Origin: JACCZX01 sp963729165
GTDB taxonomy: Bacteria > Pseudomonadota > Gammaproteobacteria > Burkholderiales > Burkholderiaceae_F
Direction: 5' to 3'
DNA: 64,000 nt
NCBI GenBank assembly: GCA_963729165.1
Contig: CAVSMM010000001.1
Coordinates: 77,809-141,808, forward strand
Of this stretch, positions 43,368 to 51,816 are shown in pieces (the first letter of the stretch is position 1; every line of letters begins with the position of its first letter). The notes beneath the pieces are model-generated. The model was not told where the DNA came from. It did no database searches and saw nothing but the letters and a program-made list of their open reading frames with translations. The position numbers and the translations under genes are program-made.

Positions 43368-43510
43368 GCAGGCTGTTGAAAAGCGTAGCGAGGAAGCCCG
43401 AGTGCTAGGCGCCGCGCAGCGAGGGCCGAGACATATCAGGTCGATAGGAGAGGTCCGAGCGAGCACGCAACGACGCAGCCGGGCTCCGCAGTAGCTTTTC
43501 AACAGCCTGC
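43368..43510. repeat. 143-bp element with perfect 17-bp terminal inverted repeats
   Basis: GCAGGCTGTTGAAAAGC at 43368-43384 is exactly mirrored at 43494-43510, and the pairing continues imperfectly inward (AAGC, TA, GC, AGCCCG). The ends resemble the terminal sequence CAGGCTGTTGAAAA used by some insertion sequences, so this may be a transposase-less (MITE) or REP-like element. No copy was noticed elsewhere in the window, and no certain target duplication flanks it. Its right end overlaps the stop codon of the phospholipase D-like gene. Confidence 0.6.
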
Positions 43511-45136
43511 TACAGCTGATCTTCGGGAATGAACGGTGACAGCAGTAAGTTCTGCAGGCGCAGAAAGAACGTTGAATCCGGCTCGGTCGTCAGGATGATT
43601 TCCTTCTCATCGTCCATCGTCAGCCATTCGAGGCGTACGTTGATCGGATCCAAGACGAACGCGGTAGGCGCTCTGTAGCTTGCTGATATGAATCACGCGC
43701 AGCACTTCCTTCGCGAGCTCGGGGCTTTCGACGATCATGCCGAGCTCCGTGTTCTTGGTCGCTGAGCGCGGATCGAGATTCATCGAACCAATGAACACCA
43801 AAGAGCGATCAATCACCGCTGTCTTCGCATGCAATCTGCCCGTCGAAGATCCGAGGAACCCGAGTCGACTAGCACGTTGGATGCGGGTCAGACTCAGTTC
43901 GTACAGATCGACGCCTGACGCCAGCATCGCCACGCGATAACGCGAATAGCCTGTATGCACCAGCGGCTCATCGGTGGCCGCGAGCGAGTTGGTCAGGATC
44001 GTGACTTTGACGTTTCGCTTGTTGAGATCGCCGAACGCTGCAACTCCCGTCGATCCCGGAATCAAATACGGCGACGAGATCACGACCTCCTGGCTGGCTG
44101 CAATCACGCGGTCCATCACATTCATCGCAACACTCATGTCGCGGGCCGCCTCATCGGTTCTCGCCGTCACTTTGGCCGGTGGATCTGCGAACGCAACGGC
44201 CGGAGCCCAGATCAGCCCCAGACGCCCCGATTCAAGATCGTCGCTGATCGCGCCGTAACCCAGCACGTCGATCGGCGGCAGCGTCAGCGACATCATCTGA
44301 TCGCCTTCATCGACCAGCTGATTGAAGCGCTCGCGCAGCTGCGTGCGCTCGACACCGCCGTCAATGATCGACTGCACCGGATAGACGTACGGGCTGTTCC
44401 AATACGTATCGAAGATCGACGCGAACTGCGGCACGATCGCGCCGATGATGAGCGCGTCCATGTCAACAAAATTGGCGCCCATGCTGCGCTGGAAGTACTC
44501 GTCAGCAACGTTGCGTCCGCCGGCGACGACGATCGCGCCGTCGGCGATGAACAGTTTGTTGTGCATCCGGTGATTCAGCCGTCCGAAGTCGAACAGCGAA
44601 GCCGCGTACTTGTTGAAGATGCTGGTGCGCCCGCAACAGAACGGATTGAAAAGCCGCACCTCGACGTTCTCGAAAGCGGCAAGGCCCGAGAACAGCGCAT
44701 CGCCACCCACGGTGTACAGATCGTCGACCAGCAGGCGCACTCGCACGCCGCGCAACGCCGCGTCGCGCAGATGACGCAGGAATAGGCGACCGGTCGAGTC
44801 GTTATGAATGTGGTAGTACTGGACATCGAGCGTATGGCGTGCGCGGTCGGCAAGCTCGATGCGTGCGTCGAGTGAGAACACACCCAGCGGCATCAGCCGA
44901 AAGCCCGACAATTCCGGCGAAGGGCTCGATTGCGCGGCAATCCGCGCCAGAGGACTGTCCGAAGAAGGAGCGCGCGCCGATGAATGCGAAACCTCGGGCC
45001 GGACCGGTAGCGTGCCGCAGCCAACGAGCATCAGAAAAACCGCCGGGCAAAGGATCAACGCAAATGCCTTGCACAGGCTGAAGACTGCCGCGAGAATCTG
45101 CGACGCCTGCTGCAGGGCTGCGATACGGAATTTCAC
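43510..45136 (-). CDS. Phospholipase D/cardiolipin synthase-like lipoprotein, frameshift near the end
   Basis: Two HKD-type motifs are seen: HNKLFIADGAIVVAGGRNVAD in pieces (HxK, later DE) and LHAKTAVIDRSLVFIGSMNLD in pieces. The N-terminus carries a lipobox (FLMLVGC). One extra base at 43650-43651 changes the last 45 or so codons; restoring it gives DPINVRLEWLTMDDEKEIIL (quoted in part) to a TAG at 43510. With GTG 45136 as start the total is about 541 residues. The start is uncertain: another in-frame TTG lies at 45058. These proteins build or cut phospholipids in the envelope. Confidence 0.82.
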
Positions 45137-45676
45137 ATGCACCGCTTTCTGGCTTGCGCCATTTTCGCTTTCACGTTGTGCGCCCCTGCGAGCGCTGCGC
45201 TTGACATCGGCGAGGATGCACCGGATTTCACCGCATCGGCCGCACTCGGCGGCGCAATTTACAAGTTTTCGCTGGCCGAATCGCTTAGGAAAGGGCCGGT
45301 GGTTCTGTATTTCTTTCCGGCGGCGTTTTCCGACGGCTGCTCGGTCGAAGCGCACGAGTTTGCCGAAGCGATCCCGCGTTTCAATGCGCTGGGTGCATCG
45401 GTTATCGGTGTGTCGGCCGACGATATCGACGTGCTCGCGAAGTTTTCGACGCAGGCGTGTCAAAGCCGATTCCCCGTCGCGGCCGATCCGACGCTGAGTG
45501 TGATCAAGTCCTACGATGCGGTGCTAAAAACGCGCCCCGAATATGCAAACCGCATCACGTATGTGATCGCACCCAGCGGCAAGGTCGTCTACCACTACAT
45601 CAACTTAAATCCGACCCGTCATGTCGAACGCGCGCTCGCCGCGCTGCGCACGTGGGCGCAGAACCCACCGAAGTAA
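45137..45676 (+). CDS. Secreted peroxiredoxin (AhpC/TSA-like)
   Basis: A 179-residue thioredoxin-fold protein with a signal peptide (FLACAIFAFTLCAPASAAL). The peroxidatic Cys is C68 in FFPAAFSDGCSVEAHEF; a second Cys in STQACQSRFPV could act as resolving Cys in the same chain, as in BCP/PrxQ-like enzymes. The segment VSADDIDVLAKF and ADPTLSVIKSYDAV follow the family. It should reduce peroxides in the periplasm. Its ATG directly abuts the proposed start of the divergent lipoprotein gene. Confidence 0.87.
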   Translation: MHRFLACAIFAFTLCAPASAALDIGEDAPDFTASAALGGAIYKFSLAESLRKGPVVLYFFPAAFSDGCSVEAHEFAEAIPRFNALGASVIGVSADDIDVLAKFSTQACQSRFPVAADPTLSVIKSYDAVLKTRPEYANRITYVIAPSGKVVYHYINLNPTRHVERALAALRTWAQNPPK

Positions 45677-45753
45677 ACCTCACGCACACTGCTTGAAATC
45701 GGCATAGGACATGCCGAGAATCATCAGCTTCCCTCTCTTGAGAACTGATCGGT

Positions 45754-46740
45754 TCAATCTGCTCGGGCGCCGGTTTCCTTGACGATCTTGCCAAGCCGAG
45801 GCACGTCGGTCTTGATGACTGCCGTCAGTTGACTTGGCGTCATCTCGCTGACGTTAAGACCCAGATCGCTAAGCCGCTTCTGGATATCCGGTGTCTTCAG
45901 GATGCGCGAGATTTCGGTGTAAAGCCGCTCGACGATCGGCGCGGGCGTGCCCGCAGGAGCGAAGACTGCCTGCCATGAGCTGATGTCATAGCCGGCGAGT
46001 CCAGCTTCAGCCATCGTCGGCACATCGGGCGAAACGACGGAGCGAGTGGCGCTGGTTACCGCCAGCGCGCGCAGCTTGCCTGCGTTCACGTGCTGAACCG
46101 CAGTCGCGATGTTGTCGAATGCCACCGGCAATGTGCCGCCCAGCAGCTCCGGCATCATCTGGCCGCTGCCGCGATACGGAATATGCTGCATGCTCACGCC
46201 GGCCATCACCTTGAACAGCTCGCCCGAAATGTGCTGCGAGGTTCCGTTACCCGCCGATCCGAATGCATATTTGTTTGGATTGGCCTTCAGCAACGCAATG
46301 AACTCCGCCAAATTCCGGGCCGGCACGCTCGGGTGAACCAGCAGCACATTGGGCTGCGTCGCGTACATCGTGATCGGCGCGAAGCTCGTCACGGGGTCAT
46401 ATGAGAGTTTGTCGTACAGCGTTGCGTTGATCGCATGCGAGCTGATCGTGCCGCCTCCGATCGTGTATCCATCGGGCGCTGCGCGCGCCAGCTCGGCCGC
46501 GCCGATTGAGCCGCCCTGCCCGGGCTTGTTTTCGACAACGATCGGTTGGCCGAGCGCGGCGCCAAGCCGTTCACCGATCGTGCGCGCCAGAATGTCGGTC
46601 GTGCCGCCGGGCGCGAACGGAACGATGTAGCGAATCGGTTTGTTCGGCCAGTTCGATGGGGTCTGCGCGATGCTGGGAACCGTGACCAGCGCGAGCATCA
46701 CGCCGATTGCAGCGAGCAGAGCGCGTCGATGGTTGATCAT
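45754..46740 (-). CDS. Bug family (tripartite tricarboxylate transporter-type) binding protein
   Basis: A 328-residue secreted protein with signal peptide (ALLAAIGVMLALVTVPSIAQ). Bug features are NKPIRYIVPFAPGGTTDILARTI in pieces, VVENKPGQGGSIGA, AFGSAGNGTSQHISGELF and MQHIPYRGSGQMMPELLGG. It is transcribed divergently from a malate/lactate-type dehydrogenase gene 81 bp away, suggesting a related hydroxyacid ligand, though this is only inferred from the position. No TctA/TctB genes are present. Confidence 0.9.
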   Translation of the reverse strand: MINHRRALLAAIGVMLALVTVPSIAQTPSNWPNKPIRYIVPFAPGGTTDILARTIGERLGAALGQPIVVENKPGQGGSIGAAELARAAPDGYTIGGGTISSHAINATLYDKLSYDPVTSFAPITMYATQPNVLLVHPSVPARNLAEFIALLKANPNKYAFGSAGNGTSQHISGELFKVMAGVSMQHIPYRGSGQMMPELLGGTLPVAFDNIATAVQHVNAGKLRALAVTSATRSVVSPDVPTMAEAGLAGYDISSWQAVFAPAGTPAPIVERLYTEISRILKTPDIQKRLSDLGLNVSEMTPSQLTAVIKTDVPRLGKIVKETGARAD

Positions 46741-46821
46741 GTCTCCTCCGTTATGTGTCGATCTGATCTCAGTCTACGATCGCGCCACGCTAGGCTCAAC
46801 CGAAATTATGAACGCAGCCCA

Positions 46822-47898
46822 ATGACCTCTTACACAATCGACGTTACGCGCCTCAGCGCTGCGGTTCGCCTGGTGATGCGAGGCTTCGGCAGCCACGAGG
46901 CCGAAGTGGAGGCGGTCACCGGCAATCTGATCGAGGCCAACCTTACCGGTCACGATTCGCACGGTATCGGCATGCTGCCGCGCTACGCCGACGCCTATCA
47001 GCAAGGGGGGCTGGTGCCGAACCAGCACGTGCGGACCGTCCTCGATGCGGGCACGTTGCTGCGACTCGACGGCGGCGCGGGCTTCGGTCAGGTGATCGGC
47101 CACGAAGCGATGCAGCTTGGGATCGAGCGCGCGCTTCAACATGGCAGCTGCATCGTTGCGCTCGGCAATTCTCATCATCTGGGCCGCATCGGCGCTTGGG
47201 CCGAGCAGGCCACACGAGCCGGCCTGGTTTCGATGCACTTCGTCAACGTGATCGCGCGCAGCATCGTCGCGCCCTATGGCGGGGCCGATGCGCGCTTCGG
47301 TACCAATCCGTTCGCCGCCGGCATTCCGCTAACGGGAAGCAAACCGGTGATTCTCGACTTCGCAACGAGCGTACTGGCGCAAGGCAAGACGCGTGTCGCG
47401 TTCAACAAGGGCGACCTCGTGCCGGAAGGCTCCCTGCTGGACGATCAGGGCCGCCCGACGCGTGAGCCGCGCTTTGGCGTTAACCCGCCGTTCGGTGCAC
47501 TGCTCGCCTTCGGCGAACATAAGGGCTACGGATTGGCCCTGCTGTGCGAACTGCTCGGTGGCGCACTCGCTGCCGGCATGACGCACCACTCCGAAGATGT
47601 CACACAGAAGCGCATTCTGAACGGCATGCTCACCGTGTTGATCGACCCCGCGGCGCTCGCCGACCGCTCCACCTTCGAGCGCGAGACACTTGCGTTTGTC
47701 GAATGGGTGAAGGCATCGCCGGCACGCGAAGGCTTCGACTCAGTTCGAATAGCGGGCGAGCCCGAGCGCGAGAAGTTTGCGCAGCGCACTGCAAATGGAA
47801 TTCCGGTCGATGCGACGACGTGGAATGAGATTCTCGACGCGGGCCGCAAGCTCGGTGTTGATCCGGGCGCGGTAAAAGCGGCAGCCGGTCAAACCTGA
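46822..47898 (+). CDS. LDH2/malate dehydrogenase family oxidoreductase
   Basis: From ATG 46822 the protein has 358 residues. The LDH2-type pattern is clear: NLIEANLTGHDSHGIGMLPRY in pieces, GHEAMQLGI, VALGNSHHLGRIGAWAEQA, APYGGADARFGTNPFAAGIP and VLAQGKTRVAFNKG. These NAD(P)-dependent enzymes oxidise hydroxyacids such as malate, lactate, ureidoglycolate or 2,3-diketogulonate; which one is unknown. A longer open frame begins at 46546 but only 46822 fits the family start. Confidence 0.9.
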   Translation: MTSYTIDVTRLSAAVRLVMRGFGSHEAEVEAVTGNLIEANLTGHDSHGIGMLPRYADAYQQGGLVPNQHVRTVLDAGTLLRLDGGAGFGQVIGHEAMQLGIERALQHGSCIVALGNSHHLGRIGAWAEQATRAGLVSMHFVNVIARSIVAPYGGADARFGTNPFAAGIPLTGSKPVILDFATSVLAQGKTRVAFNKGDLVPEGSLLDDQGRPTREPRFGVNPPFGALLAFGEHKGYGLALLCELLGGALAAGMTHHSEDVTQKRILNGMLTVLIDPAALADRSTFERETLAFVEWVKASPAREGFDSVRIAGEPEREKFAQRTANGIPVDATTWNEILDAGRKLGVDPGAVKAAAGQT

Positions 47899-47908
47899 CC
47901 GCCGACTC

Positions 47909-48358
47909 ATGCCATCGCACCAAGCCTCCGAGGACGATCGCGAGTTTCGGTCGGCGTTCGAGTCATGCACCGTCGCGCCTTCCGAGTTCAACCATCAAGC
48001 TCACGTGCGGCTGGCGTTTATCTATCTGACCGATGGTGATGCGGACTCAGCGGTTCAGAAGATGCGCGATGCACTATTGAACTTCCTGGAACACAACGGC
48101 ATTCCGCGCGCGAAGTTTCATGAAACATTGACACGTGCATGGGTGCTGGCGGTGCAGCACTTCATGAACAGATCGGCCAGCACCTCGGCCTCCGACTTCA
48201 TCGCAAAGAACCCGGAGTTGCTGGATAGCAAGATCATGCTCACGCACTATTCGGCAAGCGTTCTCTTTTCTGCGGATGCTCGCGCGTCGTTTGTTGAGCC
48301 GGATCTCGACCCGATTCCACCCTTGCGCGAGCAGCGGTCTGCGCCCCAGCGTCACTAA
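47909..48358 (+). CDS. Conserved helical protein of unknown function
   Basis: The 149-residue protein starts 10 bp after the dehydrogenase stop. It has an FNHQAHVRLAFIYL motif near residue 28, then helices LNFLEHNGIPRAKFHETLTRAWVLAVQHFM (in pieces) and a polar end. The pattern (FNHxxHxxLAxxYL...FHETLT) is typical of a small conserved family with His residues that might bind a metal or ligand. I do not know its function. Confidence 0.7.
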   Translation: MPSHQASEDDREFRSAFESCTVAPSEFNHQAHVRLAFIYLTDGDADSAVQKMRDALLNFLEHNGIPRAKFHETLTRAWVLAVQHFMNRSASTSASDFIAKNPELLDSKIMLTHYSASVLFSADARASFVEPDLDPIPPLREQRSAPQRH

Positions 48359-48369
48359 ACGCTTTGTCG

Positions 48370-48753
48370 CTACGAGCGCTGGATCAGCTCGATTTTGTAT
48401 CCGTCAGGGTCCTGAACGAACGCAATCACCGTGGTGCCGCCCTTGACGGGGCCTGGCTCGCGCGTGACCAGGCCGCCAGCTGCTCTGACACGTTCGCAGG
48501 TGCCGTGAATGTCGTCGACACCGATCGCGATGTGTCCGAAACCGCTGCCGAGATCGTAGTTGGTAACGCCGTAGTTGTATGTCAGCTCGATGACTGCCTG
48601 CTGCGACTCATCGGCGTAGCCGACGAATGCAAGTGAATACTTTTGATCGGGACGGTCGGTTGTACGAAGCAACTGCATGCCCATCGGCTTCGTATAGAAA
48701 TCGATTGAGCGCTGCATATCTCCGACCCGCAGCATCGTGTGAAGCAGTCGCAT
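48370..48753 (-). CDS. gloA: Lactoylglutathione lyase (glyoxalase I)
   Basis: From ATG 48753 the protein has 127 residues. Family motifs: LLHTMLRVGDMQRSIDFY (first metal His), QQAVIELTYNYG (Glu), GFGHIAIGVDDI (His) and IAFVQDPDGYKIELIQR (Glu). It converts the methylglyoxal-glutathione adduct to S-lactoylglutathione. The single-domain short form is nickel-dependent in E. coli. Two earlier in-frame Met codons are present upstream, of which 48753 matches the family start. Confidence 0.93.
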   Translation of the reverse strand: MRLLHTMLRVGDMQRSIDFYTKPMGMQLLRTTDRPDQKYSLAFVGYADESQQAVIELTYNYGVTNYDLGSGFGHIAIGVDDIHGTCERVRAAGGLVTREPGPVKGGTTVIAFVQDPDGYKIELIQRS

Positions 48754-48799
48754 GTCCGCACCTCGCATAGCCAACCGATAGCCGGCAGGATACCCGCAG

Positions 48800-49546
48800 C
48801 TACTGCGGCCGCGACGTGCCTAACAATTCAAGAACACATCTGAGCGATTCGGCGCGTAAGTGCGCATTGTGCGTAAACGCCACCTGAATTCCAACGGGAT
48901 GCAACAAACAAGCGACATCGTCTTCCTCGTCGCTGATTCTCCAAAGCATCGCGCCCGACACACCGTCCAGCTCGGGCGTCCAAATCGTGACGCCGTCTAT
49001 TCGCTCAGCGGTGCGCGCATAACGATAACGCTCCGCATCAACCGATTCGGTGAACAAGACCAGCGGCTTCATATAGACGCAGCCATCGACCCGCCTCGCG
49101 TTGCATGCCGGATAGCCGACCAGGACATACGTCGACGGCGGCGACCAGGCAGCCATAACGCAACCCGTTGAGCTCGCTTCCCAGTTTGCGCATAGTCGCT
49201 GCGCAAGCAAGCGATCGCCGATCCAAAGAATCGCGACGTCGTTATCGGGGTGCATCGTCAGACGAACGCGTGCCGAATGCAGCCGTGCGATGCGGCCGTC
49301 TTGTGGCAGCGGCACCGCGAGATCGCCCCAATGCGCGCGCTCGAAAATGTGCGCGGCAGTGACAAGGCCGACGCGCTGCCCGTCGCGCAGCAGCCCCGCG
49401 GTCGCGAGCGGCTGAAGCCGGCCCTGATCTACACGCGACAGCGGTACCGCACGCTTGAGCAATGCATCGCGGATCGCCTCGGCACGCGCGGGCAACACGC
49501 CTGTGCCGAGTCGGATCGGAATCGTTTCTACCGCTTGCCAGTGCAT
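48800..49546 (-). CDS. Trypsin-like peptidase-fold protein without signal peptide
   Basis: The 248-residue protein carries the order of a chymotrypsin-like triad: His66 in GLVTAAHIF, Asp103 in DNDVAILWI and Ser197 in ELDGVSGAMLW. GVSGA replaces the usual GDSGG, so activity should be checked. A stretch with three cysteines (TGCVMAAW, YPACNARRVDGC) may form a disulphide. There is no signal peptide. It is separate from the S1C protease at 29769 and belongs to no family known to me by name. Confidence 0.6.
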   Translation of the reverse strand: MHWQAVETIPIRLGTGVLPARAEAIRDALLKRAVPLSRVDQGRLQPLATAGLLRDGQRVGLVTAAHIFERAHWGDLAVPLPQDGRIARLHSARVRLTMHPDNDVAILWIGDRLLAQRLCANWEASSTGCVMAAWSPPSTYVLVGYPACNARRVDGCVYMKPLVLFTESVDAERYRYARTAERIDGVTIWTPELDGVSGAMLWRISDEEDDVACLLHPVGIQVAFTHNAHLRAESLRCVLELLGTSRPQ

Positions 49547-49627
49547 CCTAGAACGGTAATCCGCACGTGTCGCGTTGAACCGAAGAGAAAGGCGGCGTTA
49601 AAGCCAATTCTTGCGACCGACCGCAAC

Positions 49628-50089
49628 TCAATTTAGAGGAGATGAGCCGGGCATCGATCGATAGCGGCTCAGGTGGCCCGAGCACGTGCAGCATGGCAGC
49701 GGCCACGGCGGACATACATTCATGCAAGAGCACTTCGTACCTTCGCCAGTTTCAATCGTGTGACTGCCGTCACGCGCCCGCAGAGGTGGGAGCGCCATGT
49801 TCATCATTTCTTCGATGCTACGACGCCGAAGCGCTTCTCCCTCGACGACCACTCCTTCGAGCTGCTGCACCATTGAGCTTTGTCGACGCGGCTCGCTGCG
49901 GCGCCACTGTTGTCGCGCCTCGTCGGATGTACCCATTTGACCTACGGGTTCAGGCCGATCGCACTTGATGATGACCACTGAAGCGCATTCGGTGCGCTGC
50001 ACGCGCCTACCGTCGTCCAGTTGAGCGGTCGCAGCCGATAGCGAGACCAGCAGCAGCAGCGCCCACCGCGTCAGATGCCGGCGTACCAC
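49628..50089 (-). CDS. Small secreted protein of unknown function
   Basis: A GTG start at 50089 gives a signal peptide (RRHLTRWALLLLVSLSAATAQ) and a polar mature part with several cysteines (TECASVVIIKC and a Cys/Pro-rich end KCSCMNVCPPWPLPCCTC). The frame is open upstream to an ATG at 50110. The start overlaps the end of the molybdoenzyme gene by 19 bases, so it is probably translated from the same message. The Cys-rich end suggests a metal or disulphide role; no family is recognised. Confidence 0.55.
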   Translation of the reverse strand: MVRRHLTRWALLLLVSLSAATAQLDDGRRVQRTECASVVIIKCDRPEPVGQMGTSDEARQQWRRSEPRRQSSMVQQLEGVVVEGEALRRRSIEEMMNMALPPLRARDGSHTIETGEGTKCSCMNVCPPWPLPCCTCSGHLSRYRSMPGSSPLN

Positions 50090-50844
50090 TGATAGCCGTA
50101 GTCTTCCCAATACCCGCCTTGCCCACGGCCGATGTTGGCGAAACTTTCAACGAGCTCGATACGCATCACGTACTTGGCGTGCTTGTAGCCGAGCTGCCGC
50201 TCGACTCGCAACCGAATCGGCGCGCCGTTCGGTATCGGCAGGTCACCGCCGTTTAATCCATACGCAAGAATCGTCTGCGGATGCAGTGCATCGTCCATAT
50301 CGATGCTTTCGTAGTAATACTCGGGCGTCAGGCCGCCTCCCATTTCATCGGCGCAATGGAACACGACATAACGCGCACTCGGCGTCGGCTTTACCAATGC
50401 CAAGACGTTCGATAACGGCACTCCGGTCCATTTTCCGATCGCACTCCACCCCTCGACGCAATCGTGACGCGTGATCTGAGTCCGCCTTGGCATTGCTCGC
50501 AACTCCGCCAGCGACAGCTTGACCGGTTTCTCGACGAGACCGCCGACGTCAAGCCGCCAGTCTGCGAATCCGCTTTTTGCGAGCGCCTGATATGGCTCAC
50601 CTTCAGGCATCGAAGTGCCGTTGCTGCGAAAGAAGGGCGATAAATCGGCCTCGGTAAATTCCTGCGCCATGGACGGGCGCGAGCCAAGCAGCTTATGCAC
50701 ACCGCGGCTCAGCGTTTCATGTGTCCGCAATACCTTCGGAAACCATTCGGTTTCTGACAGACGATCGCAACCGGTCAGCCAAAGCGCACCGAGGCTGCCC
50801 GCGCTCAACAGAAAACGTCGCTTCGATCGATTGCTGGCGGTCAT
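50071..50844 (-). CDS. Molybdopterin-dependent oxidoreductase, SUOX/MsrP-like, Tat lipoprotein
   Basis: The 257-residue protein starts with a Tat signal (SKRRFLLSAGSLGALWLTGC) that also ends in a lipobox-like TGC (Cys 26). The sulfite-oxidase fold shows WRLDVGGLVEKPVKLSLAELRAMPR in pieces, the molybdenum-ligand Cys129 in TRHDCVEGWSAIGKWTGVPLS (in pieces) and a C-terminal RVERQLGYKHAKYVMRIELV (in part). Like MsrP (YedY) it lacks a heme domain; the cytochrome b encoded 1 bp upstream should be its electron partner. Substrate (methionine sulfoxide or other) is not known. Confidence 0.87.
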   Translation of the reverse strand: MTASNRSKRRFLLSAGSLGALWLTGCDRLSETEWFPKVLRTHETLSRGVHKLLGSRPSMAQEFTEADLSPFFRSNGTSMPEGEPYQALAKSGFADWRLDVGGLVEKPVKLSLAELRAMPRRTQITRHDCVEGWSAIGKWTGVPLSNVLALVKPTPSARYVVFHCADEMGGGLTPEYYYESIDMDDALHPQTILAYGLNGGDLPIPNGAPIRLRVERQLGYKHAKYVMRIELVESFANIGRGQGGYWEDYGYQWYAGI

Positions 50845-50845
50845 C

Positions 50846-51685
50846 TCAATTCTCCGTCTTGATGCGATAGCGGCCGGTAATCATCGATCGGATGTGATTC
50901 CAGAAACCGCTGATGATGACTTCGAATACGTGCACCGCGAGAAATAGGAACAGCAGCCACGCCACGATGAAGTGAATCGTGCGTGCTGACTGCCGGCCGC
51001 CGAGCAGATCGACCCACCCCGGAAAGATCGAGTTGAGCCACGGCGACATCGCCCAGCCGGCCAGAATCACCAGCGGCAGCAAAACGAAGATCACACTCAG
51101 ATAGGCAAGTTTCTGCAGCACGTTGTAGCGCTTCGCAGCTTCGCCGCTCGGATGCTTGAATTTCACGTGTTCGACGATCGAGGTACCGACTTCGCGCAGC
51201 TCCCTGCCAGTCGGCGTTAGATCGCGCATCAAATGCCGGCTGAACAGTGAATAGAGTACGTACGCCACGCCGTTGAGCACGAAGATCCACGCGAAGAAGA
51301 AGTGCCAGTCGCGCGCCATTGCCAGCGAGTATCCGCCGGGAATCGTCAACCACGACGGAAATGCGTGCGCATTGGGCTCGCCGTTTGGATACTTCGAAAG
51401 CCCGAGCAAGCCCGTGGTGTCGAACTCACGGCCGAACACACGCGTGACGCCGATGCGTTCACCCGCACCACCATCGCGCGTCGTGATCTCCAGCAACGGT
51501 GGGCGCCCGGAATAGGAAGAATCTCCCCAATAAAGCGCCGCGTGCGCGTTGAAGATGTGCAGTCCGCTCATGAACAGAACGGTGAGCGCAATGAAGTTGG
51601 TCCAATGCATGATGCGCACCGGCAACGTATGGCGGTAGTACAGATAGCTCGGCGGGGCAGTCGAGGTTATCGAGGCAGCGGCCAT
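50846..51685 (-). CDS. Membrane cytochrome b (b561/thiosulfate reductase-like)
   Basis: A 279-residue inner-membrane protein with four to five helices and histidines placed for two hemes: LPVRIMHWTNFIALTVLFMSGLHIFN in pieces (two His), ARDWHFFFAWIFVLNGVAYVL in part (His), and RTIHFIVAWLLFLFLAVHVFEV in part (two His). The soluble loop carries a WGDSSYSGRPP segment. It directly precedes the molybdoenzyme gene (gap 1 bp), so it likely passes quinol electrons to it. Confidence 0.87.
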   Translation of the reverse strand: MAAASITSTAPPSYLYYRHTLPVRIMHWTNFIALTVLFMSGLHIFNAHAALYWGDSSYSGRPPLLEITTRDGGAGERIGVTRVFGREFDTTGLLGLSKYPNGEPNAHAFPSWLTIPGGYSLAMARDWHFFFAWIFVLNGVAYVLYSLFSRHLMRDLTPTGRELREVGTSIVEHVKFKHPSGEAAKRYNVLQKLAYLSVIFVLLPLVILAGWAMSPWLNSIFPGWVDLLGGRQSARTIHFIVAWLLFLFLAVHVFEVIISGFWNHIRSMITGRYRIKTEN

Positions 51686-51816
51686 AGGGCGAATGACGAT
51701 CGATGGAACACAGTGGTCGTCGCTGGAGAAGCGAACTTACACCAGCGATACGCCTTTAAGCGACTTTTTGAATTCCGCGCCGTGAGGCTCCACTCGCTCC
51801 GGGCTGATATGGGAGC

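Noticed and set aside
43955..44785. Plus-strand frame of 276 codons
   Set aside because: It is the mirror of the phospholipase D-like gene; its Arg/His/Asp-rich text has no family pattern, and the minus-strand frame holds two HKD motifs.
46546..46821. Longer N-terminus of the LDH2-type dehydrogenase
   Set aside because: The extra 92 codons overlap the start of the divergent Bug gene and do not match the family start, which is at 46822.
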